A program made the position numbers and the translations under genes. From an uncultured Ilyobacter sp. (lineage in GTDB: Bacteria; Fusobacteriota; Fusobacteriia; Fusobacteriales; Fusobacteriaceae), in assembly GCF_963668085.1 (NCBI RefSeq), contig NZ_OY764058.1:372001-436000 (forward strand): DNA of 64,000 nt, in the 5' to 3' direction. Below, one piece after another: positions 36,187 to 44,626 of this stretch (positions within the stretch are counted from its first letter, which is position 1; every line of letters starts with the position of its first letter). The notes beneath the pieces were generated by a model that was not told the DNA's origin, made no database searches, and saw nothing but the letters and a program-made list of their open reading frames with translations.

Positions 36187-37806
36187 ATGATCGCAACAAG
36201 TAACCTTTCAATGAGTTTTGGGGGAAGGAAGCTTTTCGAAGATGTAAATGTAAAATTTACTCCTGGGAATTGCTACGGACTAATAGGTGCAAATGGTGCC
36301 GGTAAATCAACTTTTGTAAAAATACTTTCTGGAGAACTTGACCCTACTGAGGGAGAAGTTATTTTTGACAAGAAAAAAAGTATGGCAGTTCTTAAGCAGG
36401 ATCACTTTGCTTATGAAGAAAATGATGTTTTAGACGTGGTACTAATGGGACACGAAGAGCTTTATTCGATAAAAAAAGAGCAGGAAGAATTATATTCTAA
36501 ACCTGATGCAACTGAAGAAGATTATGCTAGGGCAGGAGAGCTAACTGATAGAATAGAAGAGCTAGATGGTTGGTCAGCAGAAACAAATGCAGAGAAGATA
36601 CTAATGGGGCTAGGTATAGGGGCAGATCTTCATACTAAAATGATGAAAGAACTCACAGAGGGAGAAAAAGTAAAAGTTCTCCTAGCTCAGGCCATATTTG
36701 GTGATCCAGATGTACTCTTACTTGACGAGCCTACCAACGGACTCGACATCATGGCTATCTCTTGGCTTGAAAATTTCCTTATGACCCTTGAGAATACAAC
36801 TGTTATAGTTATATCCCATGACAGACACTTTTTAAACAAGGTGTGTACTCATATCGCAGACGTTGATTATGGTAAGGTAAAAATGTATGTAGGTAACTAT
36901 GACTTCTGGTATGAGTCAAACCAGCTTATGGTTACACTTATAAATAATAAAAACAAAAAACTTGAGCAAAAAAGAGCTGAACTAAAAGACTTTATCGCCA
37001 GATTTAGTGCCAACGCTTCAAAGTCAAAACAGGCAACTTCTAGAAAGAAGCAGCTAGAAAATCTTCAGTTAGAAGATATGCAGGTTTCCAACAGAAAATA
37101 TCCGTTTATTGAGTTTAAGGCTGAGAGAGAATCTGGAAATAACATTCTGAAGGTAGAAAACCTTACTAAAACCATTGACGGTGTAAAAGTACTAGATAAC
37201 TTAAGCTTTACAATTAATCCTAAGGACAAGGTTATTCTTCTTTCTAAAAATGATATAGTGAAAACAACACTTCTTTCTATATTAGCAGGAGAGATAGAGC
37301 CAGATAGCGGGAGCTTTACTTGGGGAGTTACGACGACTCAGGCCTACATGCCTAGAGATAACTCAAAATTCTTTGAAGGTTCCGACCTTGCATTGATTGA
37401 CTGGTTGAGACAGTATTCTCCAGACCAGCATGATTCATTTGTAAGAGGTTTCTTAGGAAGAATGCTATTCTCTGGAGAGGAATCTTTCAAGAAGGTAAAT
37501 GTCCTTTCAGGAGGGGAGAAAGTAAGATGTATGCTTTCTAGAATGATGCTTACAGGATCGAATGTACTTTTATTTGATAACCCTACAGATCACTTGGATC
37601 TAGAATCAATAACATCTTTAAACAAAGCGCTAGTTAAATTTGACGAAACAATTATTTTTGCCGCTCATGACCATGAGTTCATACAGACTGTGGCAAACAG
37701 AATAATTGAGATCACTCCTAACGGATTGCTTGATAAATTAATGGAATATGACGACTATATCCAGGACGAGGCCATACAGGAAAGACTGGCAGAACTTTAC
37801 GGATAA
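36187..37806 (+). CDS. ABC-F family ATPase, YbiT-like, with degenerate second ATPase site
   Basis: A 539-residue tandem-ATPase protein without membrane segments. NBD1 is intact: Walker A GANGAGKS (34-41), Walker B LLLDEPTNGLD (177-187), with a variant signature LTEGE like E. coli YbiT. The linker (about 245-310) is a charged coiled coil. In NBD2 the Walker A reads SKNDIVKT (353-360), losing its glycines, and Walker B reads LFDNPTDHLD, with the catalytic Glu replaced by Asn (465), while LSGGE is kept. ABC-F proteins act on ribosomes as translation factors or resistance factors; this subgroup is poorly understood. RBS AAAAGGAGG. Confidence 0.9.
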   Translation: MIATSNLSMSFGGRKLFEDVNVKFTPGNCYGLIGANGAGKSTFVKILSGELDPTEGEVIFDKKKSMAVLKQDHFAYEENDVLDVVLMGHEELYSIKKEQEELYSKPDATEEDYARAGELTDRIEELDGWSAETNAEKILMGLGIGADLHTKMMKELTEGEKVKVLLAQAIFGDPDVLLLDEPTNGLDIMAISWLENFLMTLENTTVIVISHDRHFLNKVCTHIADVDYGKVKMYVGNYDFWYESNQLMVTLINNKNKKLEQKRAELKDFIARFSANASKSKQATSRKKQLENLQLEDMQVSNRKYPFIEFKAERESGNNILKVENLTKTIDGVKVLDNLSFTINPKDKVILLSKNDIVKTTLLSILAGEIEPDSGSFTWGVTTTQAYMPRDNSKFFEGSDLALIDWLRQYSPDQHDSFVRGFLGRMLFSGEESFKKVNVLSGGEKVRCMLSRMMLTGSNVLLFDNPTDHLDLESITSLNKALVKFDETIIFAAHDHEFIQTVANRIIEITPNGLLDKLMEYDDYIQDEAIQERLAELYG

Positions 37807-37883
37807 TAATATTGAGGGTGCAGAATTTTCTGTGCCCTTTTGTCATAAAATAGAAAGTTGCAGGGTTAAGAGAGGAGGAGAAT

Positions 37884-38519
37884 ATGAAAATAGTGGATCT
37901 CACACATATGATAAATGAAAATATGCCGGTGTTTCCAGGGTCGGAAAAGCCAAAATTTGAGAATATAGGGGTTTTGGAAAAGGATGGTTTCGAGGAGAAA
38001 AAAATAACTATTTATTCTCATACCGGGACCCATATGGATGCTCCTAGGCACATCCTAGCTGATAGCAAAGGGCTTGACGATTTTTCACCGGAGAAATTTA
38101 TTGGGAAAGGTATAGTTGTTGATGCTAGAGGTAAAAGTGATATAACTCTTGAACTTCTCAGTAAATATGAAACAGAGATAGAGAAAAGTGATTTTGTACT
38201 TATAAATACAGGATGGGACAGATATTGGGGAGAGGATAGATACTATAGAGGTTTTCCAACTATGACTATAGAGGCTGCCCAATGGATTGCCTGCAAAAAA
38301 ATTAAGGGGCTAGGTATAGATGCCATATCAGTAGACCCTGTTGAAAGTTTGGACCTTGTTAACCATAATATTCTCCTTAAAAAAGAGATACTGATAATAG
38401 AAAATTTAAAAATCCCTGAAAAACTTCATGGAAAGGAATTTTTATTTTCAGCCTTTCCTTTAAAAGTTGAAAATTCAGACGGTTCCCCTATACGGGCAGT
38501 GGCCATCTTAGATATATAA
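37884..38519 (+). CDS. Cyclase-family metal hydrolase (kynurenine formamidase-like)
   Basis: A 211-residue protein of the cyclase/KynB family. The metal-binding signature HTGTHMDAPRH is at 46-56, with the N-terminal DLTHMINENMPVFPG and the C-terminal LFSAFPLKVENSDGSPIRAVA. Known members hydrolyse N-formylkynurenine, isatin or related amides. No tryptophan-catabolic neighbours are visible, so the substrate is open. GAGGAGGAG precedes the ATG. It is 77 bases after the ABC-F gene and convergent with the small gene that follows. Confidence 0.85.
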   Translation: MKIVDLTHMINENMPVFPGSEKPKFENIGVLEKDGFEEKKITIYSHTGTHMDAPRHILADSKGLDDFSPEKFIGKGIVVDARGKSDITLELLSKYETEIEKSDFVLINTGWDRYWGEDRYYRGFPTMTIEAAQWIACKKIKGLGIDAISVDPVESLDLVNHNILLKKEILIIENLKIPEKLHGKEFLFSAFPLKVENSDGSPIRAVAILDI

Positions 38520-38521
38520 AC

Positions 38522-38698
38522 TTATTTTTTTATCTTCTCCCTGTTGGGGCAGAATTCAATTTCATTTCCTTTAAAAGTTTTTCTCCCCTTGCAAAATCTA
38601 TCGTATTTTTTGCACTGGGTGCAAATATGAGCTAAGTATTCGTTTATTATTTCTAGATTTTCGTCAAAAAGCTGATAGTTGTTTGAGTTTTTTTTCAT
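38522..38698 (-). CDS. Small four-cysteine protein (putative zinc-binding)
   Basis: A 58-residue frame with a perfect AGGAGG five bases before its ATG, below the size normally called. It contains four cysteines, C26-x2-C29-x6-C36-x13-C50, in HICTQCKKYDRFCKG and IEFCPN, a spacing compatible with a single zinc or iron site. Family not recognised. It is the last member of the reverse-strand thiol-redox gene row and its stop codon almost touches that of the convergent cyclase gene (two bases apart). Confidence 0.72.
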   Translation of the reverse strand: MKKNSNNYQLFDENLEIINEYLAHICTQCKKYDRFCKGRKTFKGNEIEFCPNREKIKK

Positions 38699-38761
38699 GT
38701 AATTACCTCCTGACTTTATTTTACTTTATTTTTCAGACTTAGCAAGTAATAAATTAAAAAA

Positions 38762-38795
38762 AATTAAAAAACCTCCCTAAGCAGTTTTAGGGAGG
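38762..38795 (-). terminator. Terminator after the cysteine-rich protein gene
   Basis: CCTCCCTAA (38772-38780) with TTAGGGAGG (38787-38795), followed on the reverse strand by TTTTTTAATTTTT. The small four-cysteine gene downstream therefore probably relies on read-through or its own promoter. Confidence 0.85.
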
Positions 38796-38810
38796 CGGGT
38801 GTAAATACGA

Positions 38811-39104
38811 TTATTTTTTATTTTTCAGGTGTTTATCTTTGACCATATTGATGACAGTTTTCATTTTTCCACGAATGTGGTCATAGCCCACATCCTTTAT
38901 GTGAGGAAGGCTGCACTGAGAACAGTCCTTTATTCCGTGCTCTGTATATTTAAAATTACCACCGCACTCTTCGCCCATCATGTATAGAGGGCAGTAACAG
39001 AACAAACAGTTAAATTTTTCCTTGTCATCCATTTTGTGACATGGGAAATACTCACACTTACTGTTTTGTACAAATTTATGGTTAAAAGCCTCTTTCTTTA
39101 ACAA
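38811..39104 (-). CDS. Cysteine-rich small domain protein
   Basis: A 97-residue protein matching the 'cysteine-rich small domain' family: ECEYFPCHK-like start (CEYFPCHK), FNCLFCYCPLYMMGEECGG, and DCSQCSLPH. Ten or so cysteines suggest a metal cluster or zinc site. The function of the family is unknown, often found near cobalamin or redox genes. The start is TTG at 39104 with GGAGG seven bases before; the frame has no ATG giving a better start. Reverse-strand row with glutaredoxin. Confidence 0.83.
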   Translation of the reverse strand: MLKKEAFNHKFVQNSKCEYFPCHKMDDKEKFNCLFCYCPLYMMGEECGGNFKYTEHGIKDCSQCSLPHIKDVGYDHIRGKMKTVINMVKDKHLKNKK

Positions 39105-39152
39105 TCAAATACCTCCATTTTATTATTTCTGTTTTATGCTATGTCTGTGATG

Positions 39153-39434
39153 TTAAATTTCTTCCCTTGTGTCACTTGGATTTAAAAGAGAGTCAAGCCT
39201 TTTAGAATTATCTAATGCAAATAAATCGTCACATCCGCCCACGTGGAACTCATCGATGAAAATCTGTGGGACAGTCTTTCTGCCATTTGATCTTGTGATC
39301 ATAACTTCACGCTGTTCTGGGTGTTCTTCAATATCTATTTCCGTATAGTTTACTTTTTTGGAATCCAAAAGCATCTTTGCCCTGATACAATACGGACAGG
39401 TTTTTTTTATGTAAATAGTTATCTCTTTCTTCAT
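39153..39434 (-). CDS. Glutaredoxin
   Basis: A 93-residue glutaredoxin with the dithiol active site CPYC (C13-C16), the cis-proline segment TVPQIFID and the glutathione-binding GGCDDL. It reduces disulfides or glutathione-mixed disulfides in the cytoplasm. AGGAG precedes the ATG. It belongs to the reverse-strand thiol-redox cluster. No glutathione synthesis gene is in the window. Confidence 0.92.
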   Translation of the reverse strand: MKKEITIYIKKTCPYCIRAKMLLDSKKVNYTEIDIEEHPEQREVMITRSNGRKTVPQIFIDEFHVGGCDDLFALDNSKRLDSLLNPSDTREEI

Positions 39435-39503
39435 TTTTTCTCCTAAATTCGATTGATTTATTTTTCTTTATTTTACCAAAAATTAAAGATTTTTAAAAAT
39501 CTT

Positions 39504-39845
39504 TTATACTGTTAAAATATTTTCTTTATTTTTTATGAGTTCAGTTAAAGGCTCACCCCATAGTTTCAGTTCAATTCCTAATTCCATAAGTTTTTCTGTT
39601 GTTCCAAGATTATTGGCACAGGCAAGGCACCCGCTGAACTTAACTCCTGACTCCTCTCCCTCTTTTATAAGCTGTTGGATATTATCATTTTCAGCAACAA
39701 GTTTAGATGTCGCCCCCCAGATAACAACTGTAACCTCATCCCACCAATTTCTAAGCAAAGCATTTTTAGAGTACATCATGACCATATGCTCTGCCGTTAA
39801 AGGGTTGTCGTTTGTCCATAGAATATACAAATTATCTTTCTTCAT
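39504..39845 (-). CDS. DsrE-family protein
   Basis: A 113-residue DsrE/F-like protein: NLYILWTNDNPLTAEHMVMM at the start, VTVVIWGATSKLV and the cysteine pair in SGCLACANNLG. DsrE-like proteins carry sulfur on a cysteine or act as small sulfur relays; the exact role of this subgroup is unknown. The context (glutaredoxin, flavin reductase) supports a sulfur or thiol function. AGGGGGAATG precedes the ATG. Confidence 0.82.
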   Translation of the reverse strand: MKKDNLYILWTNDNPLTAEHMVMMYSKNALLRNWWDEVTVVIWGATSKLVAENDNIQQLIKEGEESGVKFSGCLACANNLGTTEKLMELGIELKLWGEPLTELIKNKENILTV

Positions 39846-39928
39846 TTTTTCATTCCCCCTATACTGATTTCTATCTTATAGAATATATGAATTTTTTCAC
39901 CCTTATCAATCTATTTTTTTCTTTATAA

Positions 39929-40567
39929 CTATCCTTTATTCAGGTAGTCCTCTAGTATTTTCCCTGCATTTTTACATTTTTTTATTGATTCTGGTTGATC
40001 ATAAAACTCAGGCGGCAGCATTTCAGTGGTTACTTTCTCCACAAATCCATGATTTTTTACTATATTGCCGTCAACACATGTCATTCCGGCTCCACAAGTA
40101 TAACATTGAGAATAAGCCCCTACTAAAAATTTTGAAATCACATTCATTTTATTGCTTTTTGCAAAGTATTCAACAATTTTAAGTACCTGGTTATTTTCTT
40201 CATCCTTAGAATAGCCGGTGGATATGATTACAAGGGGTTTATTCTTCAATAAAAAGGCACTTTTGTGACGGAAACAAAAGCATCTTTCTAGTAAACTATG
40301 TGAAAGAGCGTTGGGGAGGTCATAATAATTTGGAACTCCCAACACAATGGCGTCAGCTTTTACCATAGCTTCTGCTATTTCTGGGAAATCATCTTTAACT
40401 ACACATTTGTTATCTTCGATACATCCAAGACAGCTAACACACCCTGATATATGTTTTCCAGAAAGTGAGATAAATTTTGTTTCACCGTTGTAATTTCCGA
40501 GTATTTCTTTAACTGCATAGTCTGTTATTCTATTCGGCCTTGGACTTCCTGATATACCTAAGATCAT
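39929..40567 (-). CDS. NAD(P)H-dependent FMN reductase / flavodoxin-like iron-sulfur flavoprotein
   Basis: A 212-residue flavodoxin-fold protein. FMN phosphate-binding GISGSPRPNRITDYAV is N-terminal, then a cysteine motif CVSCLGCIEDNKC (about 43-55) typical of iron-sulfur flavoproteins, and GVPNYYDLPNALS. It could pass electrons to thiol or metal targets in the redox cluster. C-terminal C-x-x-C (CYTCGAGMTC) is additional. AAAGGAG precedes the ATG. Confidence 0.83.
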   Translation of the reverse strand: MILGISGSPRPNRITDYAVKEILGNYNGETKFISLSGKHISGCVSCLGCIEDNKCVVKDDFPEIAEAMVKADAIVLGVPNYYDLPNALSHSLLERCFCFRHKSAFLLKNKPLVIISTGYSKDEENNQVLKIVEYFAKSNKMNVISKFLVGAYSQCYTCGAGMTCVDGNIVKNHGFVEKVTTEMLPPEFYDQPESIKKCKNAGKILEDYLNKG

Positions 40568-40756
40568 ATTTGGTCTCCTTTATTCTATTTGCTATCATTT
40601 TACATTTCTGTGAACATTTTTAAAAAATTTAGAAAAAGTTTGATAGGAACATAATCTTTTTTATCATTTACTAGATTCCCCAGATTTGAGATATATCTGT
40701 AAAATCCTCATTTACAAAACATATGAGGAAGATATTTAAATCTAATGTAATTTAAT

Positions 40757-40782
40757 ATAGGGTTCCAGTTAGAACCCCTATA
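40757..40782. terminator. Hairpin between FrnE-like and flavoprotein genes
   Basis: ATAGGGTTC pairs with GAACCCCTAT around a six-base loop. No long T-run follows on either strand, so it is at best a weak terminator or mRNA processing hairpin. Confidence 0.4.
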
Positions 40783-40832
40783 GGTGACTAGCAAAATAAT
40801 TTAAAAACAATTCGATATAGTCCCTTTTATAG

Positions 40833-41465
40833 TTACATCTCAGCTGCTTTCTTTAGAGCACCCTTAAAATGTTCTATGCTCTGTGCACCTGAAACAGCCA
40901 CCTTGTCATTAATTATAAAAAAAGGAACTCCTGTTATCCCAATACTTGAAGCCTCCATCTGATCTTTTGCAACCTCTGATAAATAAGACTTCTCTTTTAG
41001 AACTTTTTCCAACTTATCAGTATTGAGACCAATTTCGCTAGCTAGAGATAGCAAAGTTTCTAAATTTCCTAAATCTGCTCCCTCTTCGAAATATGCCTTG
41101 AATAATTGGTCAACAAGGATCTTTTCTTTTCCCTCATCCTTGGCAAATTTAGCTGCCTGATGAGCCAGGGAAGTGTTATTTCTTATCATAATATCATACC
41201 TATAATTCAATCCAACTTTAGCCGCCTCACTTTTAGTGGCATCCATACGTGCTTTTGCACTTTCATAAGGCACTCCGTATTTTTTTGCTATAAACTCATA
41301 ATAATTTCCACGTTCATGCTTTACCTCATCTGGATTAAGCTGATAGCTCCTGAAGCTTATATCTATATTCTCTCTATTTTCAAAGCTTTCAAGAGCCTTT
41401 TCTAACTTTTTTTCACCCAGGTAACAGTAGGGGCATACAAAATCAGACCAGATTTCTATTTTCAT
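40833..41465 (-). CDS. DsbA-family oxidoreductase, FrnE type
   Basis: A 210-residue cytoplasmic DsbA-fold protein. Active site CPYC (C11-C14) in IEIWSDFVCPYCYLGEK, the helical insertion typical of FrnE, and the cis-proline GVPFFIINDKVAVSGAQ. FrnE-like proteins are disulfide isomerases or oxidoreductases linked to oxidative stress. The frame opens at 41486, but the ATG at 41465 after AAAGGAG matches the family start. It follows the HAD gene by 24 bases and is likely cotranscribed. Confidence 0.9.
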   Translation of the reverse strand: MKIEIWSDFVCPYCYLGEKKLEKALESFENRENIDISFRSYQLNPDEVKHERGNYYEFIAKKYGVPYESAKARMDATKSEAAKVGLNYRYDIMIRNNTSLAHQAAKFAKDEGKEKILVDQLFKAYFEEGADLGNLETLLSLASEIGLNTDKLEKVLKEKSYLSEVAKDQMEASSIGITGVPFFIINDKVAVSGAQSIEHFKGALKKAAEM

Positions 41466-41489
41466 ATGATCACTCCTTTTATACAATCC

Positions 41490-42158
41490 TTATTTAATCT
41501 TTATAATTTTTTTAGCCAAATCAATTAAGTTTGTTTCAGATATATCTGGTTGAAGATAATATGGGTTAAATATTTCTTCTTTACGCTTTATATAAGCTGT
41601 TGTAAGGCCCACTTTTTTTGCTCCAAACAGATCCCAGTCATGAGAAGCAACCATAGCAATATTATCAACAGATGTTTTTTCTTCTTTGGTTACATACTCA
41701 TATATGTCGTTAAATGGCTTGTATTTTTTTACAGAATCAACAGAGTAAAACTTATCAAACAGGTTGATAATTTCGGCATTTGTAAGTTGTTCTTCAATCA
41801 TTTCTAATGATGAATTAGATACAGCGACTACCCTAATTTTATTTGCCTTGAGGAGCTCAAGTGCTTTAGGAACGTCATCATATGCAGGTAATTTTCTAAA
41901 GGCACCTAATATTTCAATTTTGATTTCTTTTGTTAATTCTTTATTATTTTCATAAAACAAACTCTCTAATACCACTTCTGCCAGTTCGCCGAAATTCTTG
42001 TATTCATCTATGGCGCCTACTACAGTAGATGTATGTAATAATTTAGTAAACCAATATTTCAGAACATAGTTATCATCAAAATATTTATCAAAATTTTCTT
42101 TGAGTAAACTTAAATCTAGCATTGTCTCATTAATATCGAATAATACAGTTTTTATCAC
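41490..42158 (-). CDS. HAD-family hydrolase, haloacid dehalogenase type II-like
   Basis: A 222-residue HAD hydrolase. Motif I is FDINETMLD, motif II is VAVSNSS, motif III is KKYKPFNDIY, and motif IV is VASHDWDLFGAKKVGL. This pattern (SHDWDxxGA) is that of (S)-2-haloacid dehalogenases, though many family members are phosphatases. Substrate unknown. Likely operon with the FrnE-like gene. AGGGGGAG lies about 12 bases before the ATG. Confidence 0.87.
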   Translation of the reverse strand: MIKTVLFDINETMLDLSLLKENFDKYFDDNYVLKYWFTKLLHTSTVVGAIDEYKNFGELAEVVLESLFYENNKELTKEIKIEILGAFRKLPAYDDVPKALELLKANKIRVVAVSNSSLEMIEEQLTNAEIINLFDKFYSVDSVKKYKPFNDIYEYVTKEEKTSVDNIAMVASHDWDLFGAKKVGLTTAYIKRKEEIFNPYYLQPDISETNLIDLAKKIIKIK

Positions 42159-42476
42159 TATGTTCTCCCCCTATACCTTTTAGTCATAATTGCATTTTTA
42201 CAATAATCAATTTCTGTCCTTATAAAATACGAGTAAAAATATTTTATATTACAAAAGATGTGTGAGCAAACAAATCTTTATACTTATATAGGATAAAGTG
42301 TATTTTTCATATCTTCATTTCTTTTATAGCACCCCAAGTTTATAAGAATTTATTTCCAATGCCAAGCTGAATTAAAATAAATATTAAAGCCAGTCGGCAT
42401 TGGAAATCTTTTGGGAAAAACTCGTTTATTAATAAAAAGTTGAAATTTCTAACGATGAATTATTGCACTACAGAAG
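42159..42476. other. Spacer with a long inverted repeat
   Basis: AT-rich gap between the peroxiredoxin gene and the HAD gene. It contains a perfect 11-base inverted pair TTTCCAATGCC (42353-42363) and GGCATTGGAAA (42396-42406), which may end the upstream transcript although no T-run follows on the reverse strand. A promoter for the HAD-FrnE pair is expected here but not clear. Confidence 0.5.
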
Positions 42477-43127
42477 TTATACTATTTTTTTATACGCTTC
42501 GATAACTTCACTTGGCTCGGCACGTGTTGTATAGTCGGCGTCCACCCAGGCATTGGTAATGACTCCGTCCATATCGATAACATAGGTAGCGGCTATCGGT
42601 AACTCAGCTTCTTCATTTCCCTGTGATCTCTTAAGATCTATCCCAAAACCGTCATATATAGTCTTAAGCTTTTCAGGAACTTTGAAAAGTAAGTTTAATT
42701 TTCTTGCAAATTTATTGTCAATATCACTTAAAACCTTAAAATTAAGTTTTTCAATTTCCACAGATTCCATTGTCACATCTGGCTTCTCTGGGGATATTGC
42801 AAACATTGCTATTTTTTCGTCACTATTTTCTCCTAGGAGTTCATCATAAAAGGCTAGCTCCATGTTGCAGTAAGGACACCATGTTCCACGGTAGAAACTT
42901 ATTATAGCAGGTTTGTTATCCAATAACTCTTTAATGGATACAGTCTCACCGCGGTGATTCAAAAGTTGCCCGTCAGGTATCTTATCCCCAACATTTAGAG
43001 GATTACTTTCATAGCCGGCTTCTTTTAGATCTCTAGTCACTTTATCCATGTATTCCAATGTTACACTTGGCAGTGCCTTTTTCTTGTCGCTATTTCTTTT
43101 TTCTAAAGCTTCTTTTAGTGTTTTCAT
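42477..43127 (-). CDS. Peroxiredoxin-like AhpC/TSA-family protein
   Basis: A 216-residue thioredoxin-fold protein of the AhpC/TSA group. The active site is FYRGTWCPYCNMEL (C84, C87), the CxxC form of a peroxiredoxin-like (PRXL/Prx-like2) enzyme, followed by AISPEKPD. The first 45 residues are a helical extension. It probably reduces peroxides using the adjacent thioredoxin. AAAAGGAG precedes the ATG; the thioredoxin gene is 73 bases upstream. Confidence 0.88.
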   Translation of the reverse strand: MKTLKEALEKRNSDKKKALPSVTLEYMDKVTRDLKEAGYESNPLNVGDKIPDGQLLNHRGETVSIKELLDNKPAIISFYRGTWCPYCNMELAFYDELLGENSDEKIAMFAISPEKPDVTMESVEIEKLNFKVLSDIDNKFARKLNLLFKVPEKLKTIYDGFGIDLKRSQGNEEAELPIAATYVIDMDGVITNAWVDADYTTRAEPSEVIEAYKKIV

Positions 43128-43200
43128 TGTATATTCTCCTTTTAAATCATATTTTTATAAATATTTAAACTTAAAAATTAAATAGATTTATTTGCTATTT

Positions 43201-43518
43201 TTACAAAACTTCATTGATCATTTTTTTGATATTTTCTTTAGTGGCATTTTCTTTAACGAGTTCAGCTATTTTTTCTCCGTCTTTATAAATTGCCACTGTA
43301 GGCAGACCCAATACCTTTTGTTTTATAGCAACTTTCATGGCTCCAATGGTGTTAAACTTTGTAAATTTTATCTTATCTCCAAATTCCGCAGATAATTCTT
43401 CTACATGGGGCATGAGAGCCTTGCAATCTTCACACTTGTCACTCCAGAAGTCTACTAATAAAAGTCCTTTGCTTTCAAGAACCTCTTTTTCAAATGTGTC
43501 CTTTTCCAATTGAATCAT
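43201..43518 (-). CDS. trxA: Thioredoxin with atypical CEDC active site
   Basis: A 105-residue thioredoxin in which the redox motif is C29-E-D-C32 (FWSDKCEDCKALMPHVEEL) instead of CGPC. The cis-proline is in LGLPTVAIYKDGE. The overall sequence resembles the thioredoxin of glycine-reductase clusters of clostridia (which have GCVPC in the same frame of KALMP). It is 41 bases after trxB and forms one transcript with it. GGAGG precedes the ATG. Confidence 0.9.
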   Translation of the reverse strand: MIQLEKDTFEKEVLESKGLLLVDFWSDKCEDCKALMPHVEELSAEFGDKIKFTKFNTIGAMKVAIKQKVLGLPTVAIYKDGEKIAELVKENATKENIKKMINEVL

Positions 43519-43559
43519 GTGAATTCCTCCAATTTTAAATAATAAATTTTTTATCGGTC

Positions 43560-44522
43560 TTATATCTCAAAATTTGACAGGTATTTTTCTATGGCAGTAG
43601 CGGCTATTGCACCATCTGAAGCTGCTGTTATTACCTGTCTAAGTTCTTTAGGTCTCAAATCTCCTGCGGCATACACACCAGGTATATTCGTAGCCATAAA
43701 TTCATCTGTAGGAATGTAGCCCCACTGATCCATGTGGACATGTCCTTTAAACAAAGCTGTTGCAGGTTTGTAACCTATAAACACAAATATTCCAAATGTT
43801 CCTATGTCTTCGTCTGCAATATAATCCCAGGTTTCACCTGTTAGATTGTCTCTAAAAGTTGCCTCCTCTAAGATACCGTCTCCTCGCATCTCCACTACCT
43901 CACTATTAAACCTGACCTCTATCTTTGGGTTTGCCATGACCTTATCAGATATAGACTTTGCACAGGTGAATTCAGGTTCTCTAGCAATAATAGTGACTTT
44001 TTTGGCAAATTTTGTAAGATATATAGCTTCTTCTGCTGCCGCATACCCGGCTCCGATACAAAATACTTCCAGGTCTTCAAAGAAATCAGCGTCACAGGTA
44101 GCACAGTAAGATACCCCCTTACCAGTAAGAACTTTTTCCCCTGGAGCATCAAGTTTTCTTGAGTATGCTCCTGTGGCTATGATTACTGTTTTACCTAGAA
44201 ACTCGGTTTTATCTTCTGTTATAACTTTTTTTATCTTTCCAGAAAAATCCAGGCTCACTACACCCTTCATAATTCTTTCTGCTCCAAAATGCTCTGCCTG
44301 TTTTAACATTCTAGCAACTAATTTGGGTCCCGAAGTCTCCATCTCATCAGCTTTAAATATCGATCCTGGATAGTTTGCTACCTCTTCCGTAGTTACTATC
44401 TGACCACCCATTTTATCTTTTTCAAGGATCAGTGTGGAAAGCTTTGACCTCGAAGCATATAAGGCGGCTGAAAGGCCCGCCGGGCCACCACCGATTATAA
44501 TAACATCATAAATTTTATTCAT
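43560..44522 (-). CDS. trxB: Thioredoxin-disulfide reductase-like flavoprotein
   Basis: A 320-residue low-molecular-weight thioredoxin reductase. FAD-binding IIGGGPAGLSAALYASR at the N-terminus, the redox pair CATC (C140-C143) and C-terminal GVYAAGDLRPKELRQVITAASDG are present. The second dinucleotide site reads GAGYAAAEEA (157-166), and the usual NADPH 2'-phosphate motif HRRxxxRA is replaced by AREPEFTCAKS, so the electron donor may not be NADPH. It reduces the neighbouring thioredoxin. First gene of the trxB-trxA-peroxiredoxin row, behind a TetR-type operator. Confidence 0.92.
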   Translation of the reverse strand: MNKIYDVIIIGGGPAGLSAALYASRSKLSTLILEKDKMGGQIVTTEEVANYPGSIFKADEMETSGPKLVARMLKQAEHFGAERIMKGVVSLDFSGKIKKVITEDKTEFLGKTVIIATGAYSRKLDAPGEKVLTGKGVSYCATCDADFFEDLEVFCIGAGYAAAEEAIYLTKFAKKVTIIAREPEFTCAKSISDKVMANPKIEVRFNSEVVEMRGDGILEEATFRDNLTGETWDYIADEDIGTFGIFVFIGYKPATALFKGHVHMDQWGYIPTDEFMATNIPGVYAAGDLRPKELRQVITAASDGAIAATAIEKYLSNFEI

Positions 44523-44545
44523 TGTATCCCCCCATCAGCATCCCC

Positions 44546-44566
44546 ATATGACCGGTCGTCTTAAAA
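44546..44566. promoter_or_regulatory. TetR-type operator upstream of trxB
   Basis: ATGACCGGTCGTCTTAAAA, with the palindromic core GACCGGTC. It matches, apart from one base, the sequence at 45221-45241 in front of the TetR gene. A reverse-strand TTGAAA at 44574-44569 is a possible -35 that would place the operator in the promoter. Confidence 0.75.
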
Positions 44567-44626
44567 AGTTTCAAACTAAAACTGCTTTAAGTTAAAAAAT
44601 CTAAACACTGCAGTTTTTATTCTTTT

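Noticed and set aside
43192..43395. Forward frames opposite the thioredoxin and other redox genes
   Set aside because: Antisense shadows of well-supported reverse-strand genes with clear motifs.
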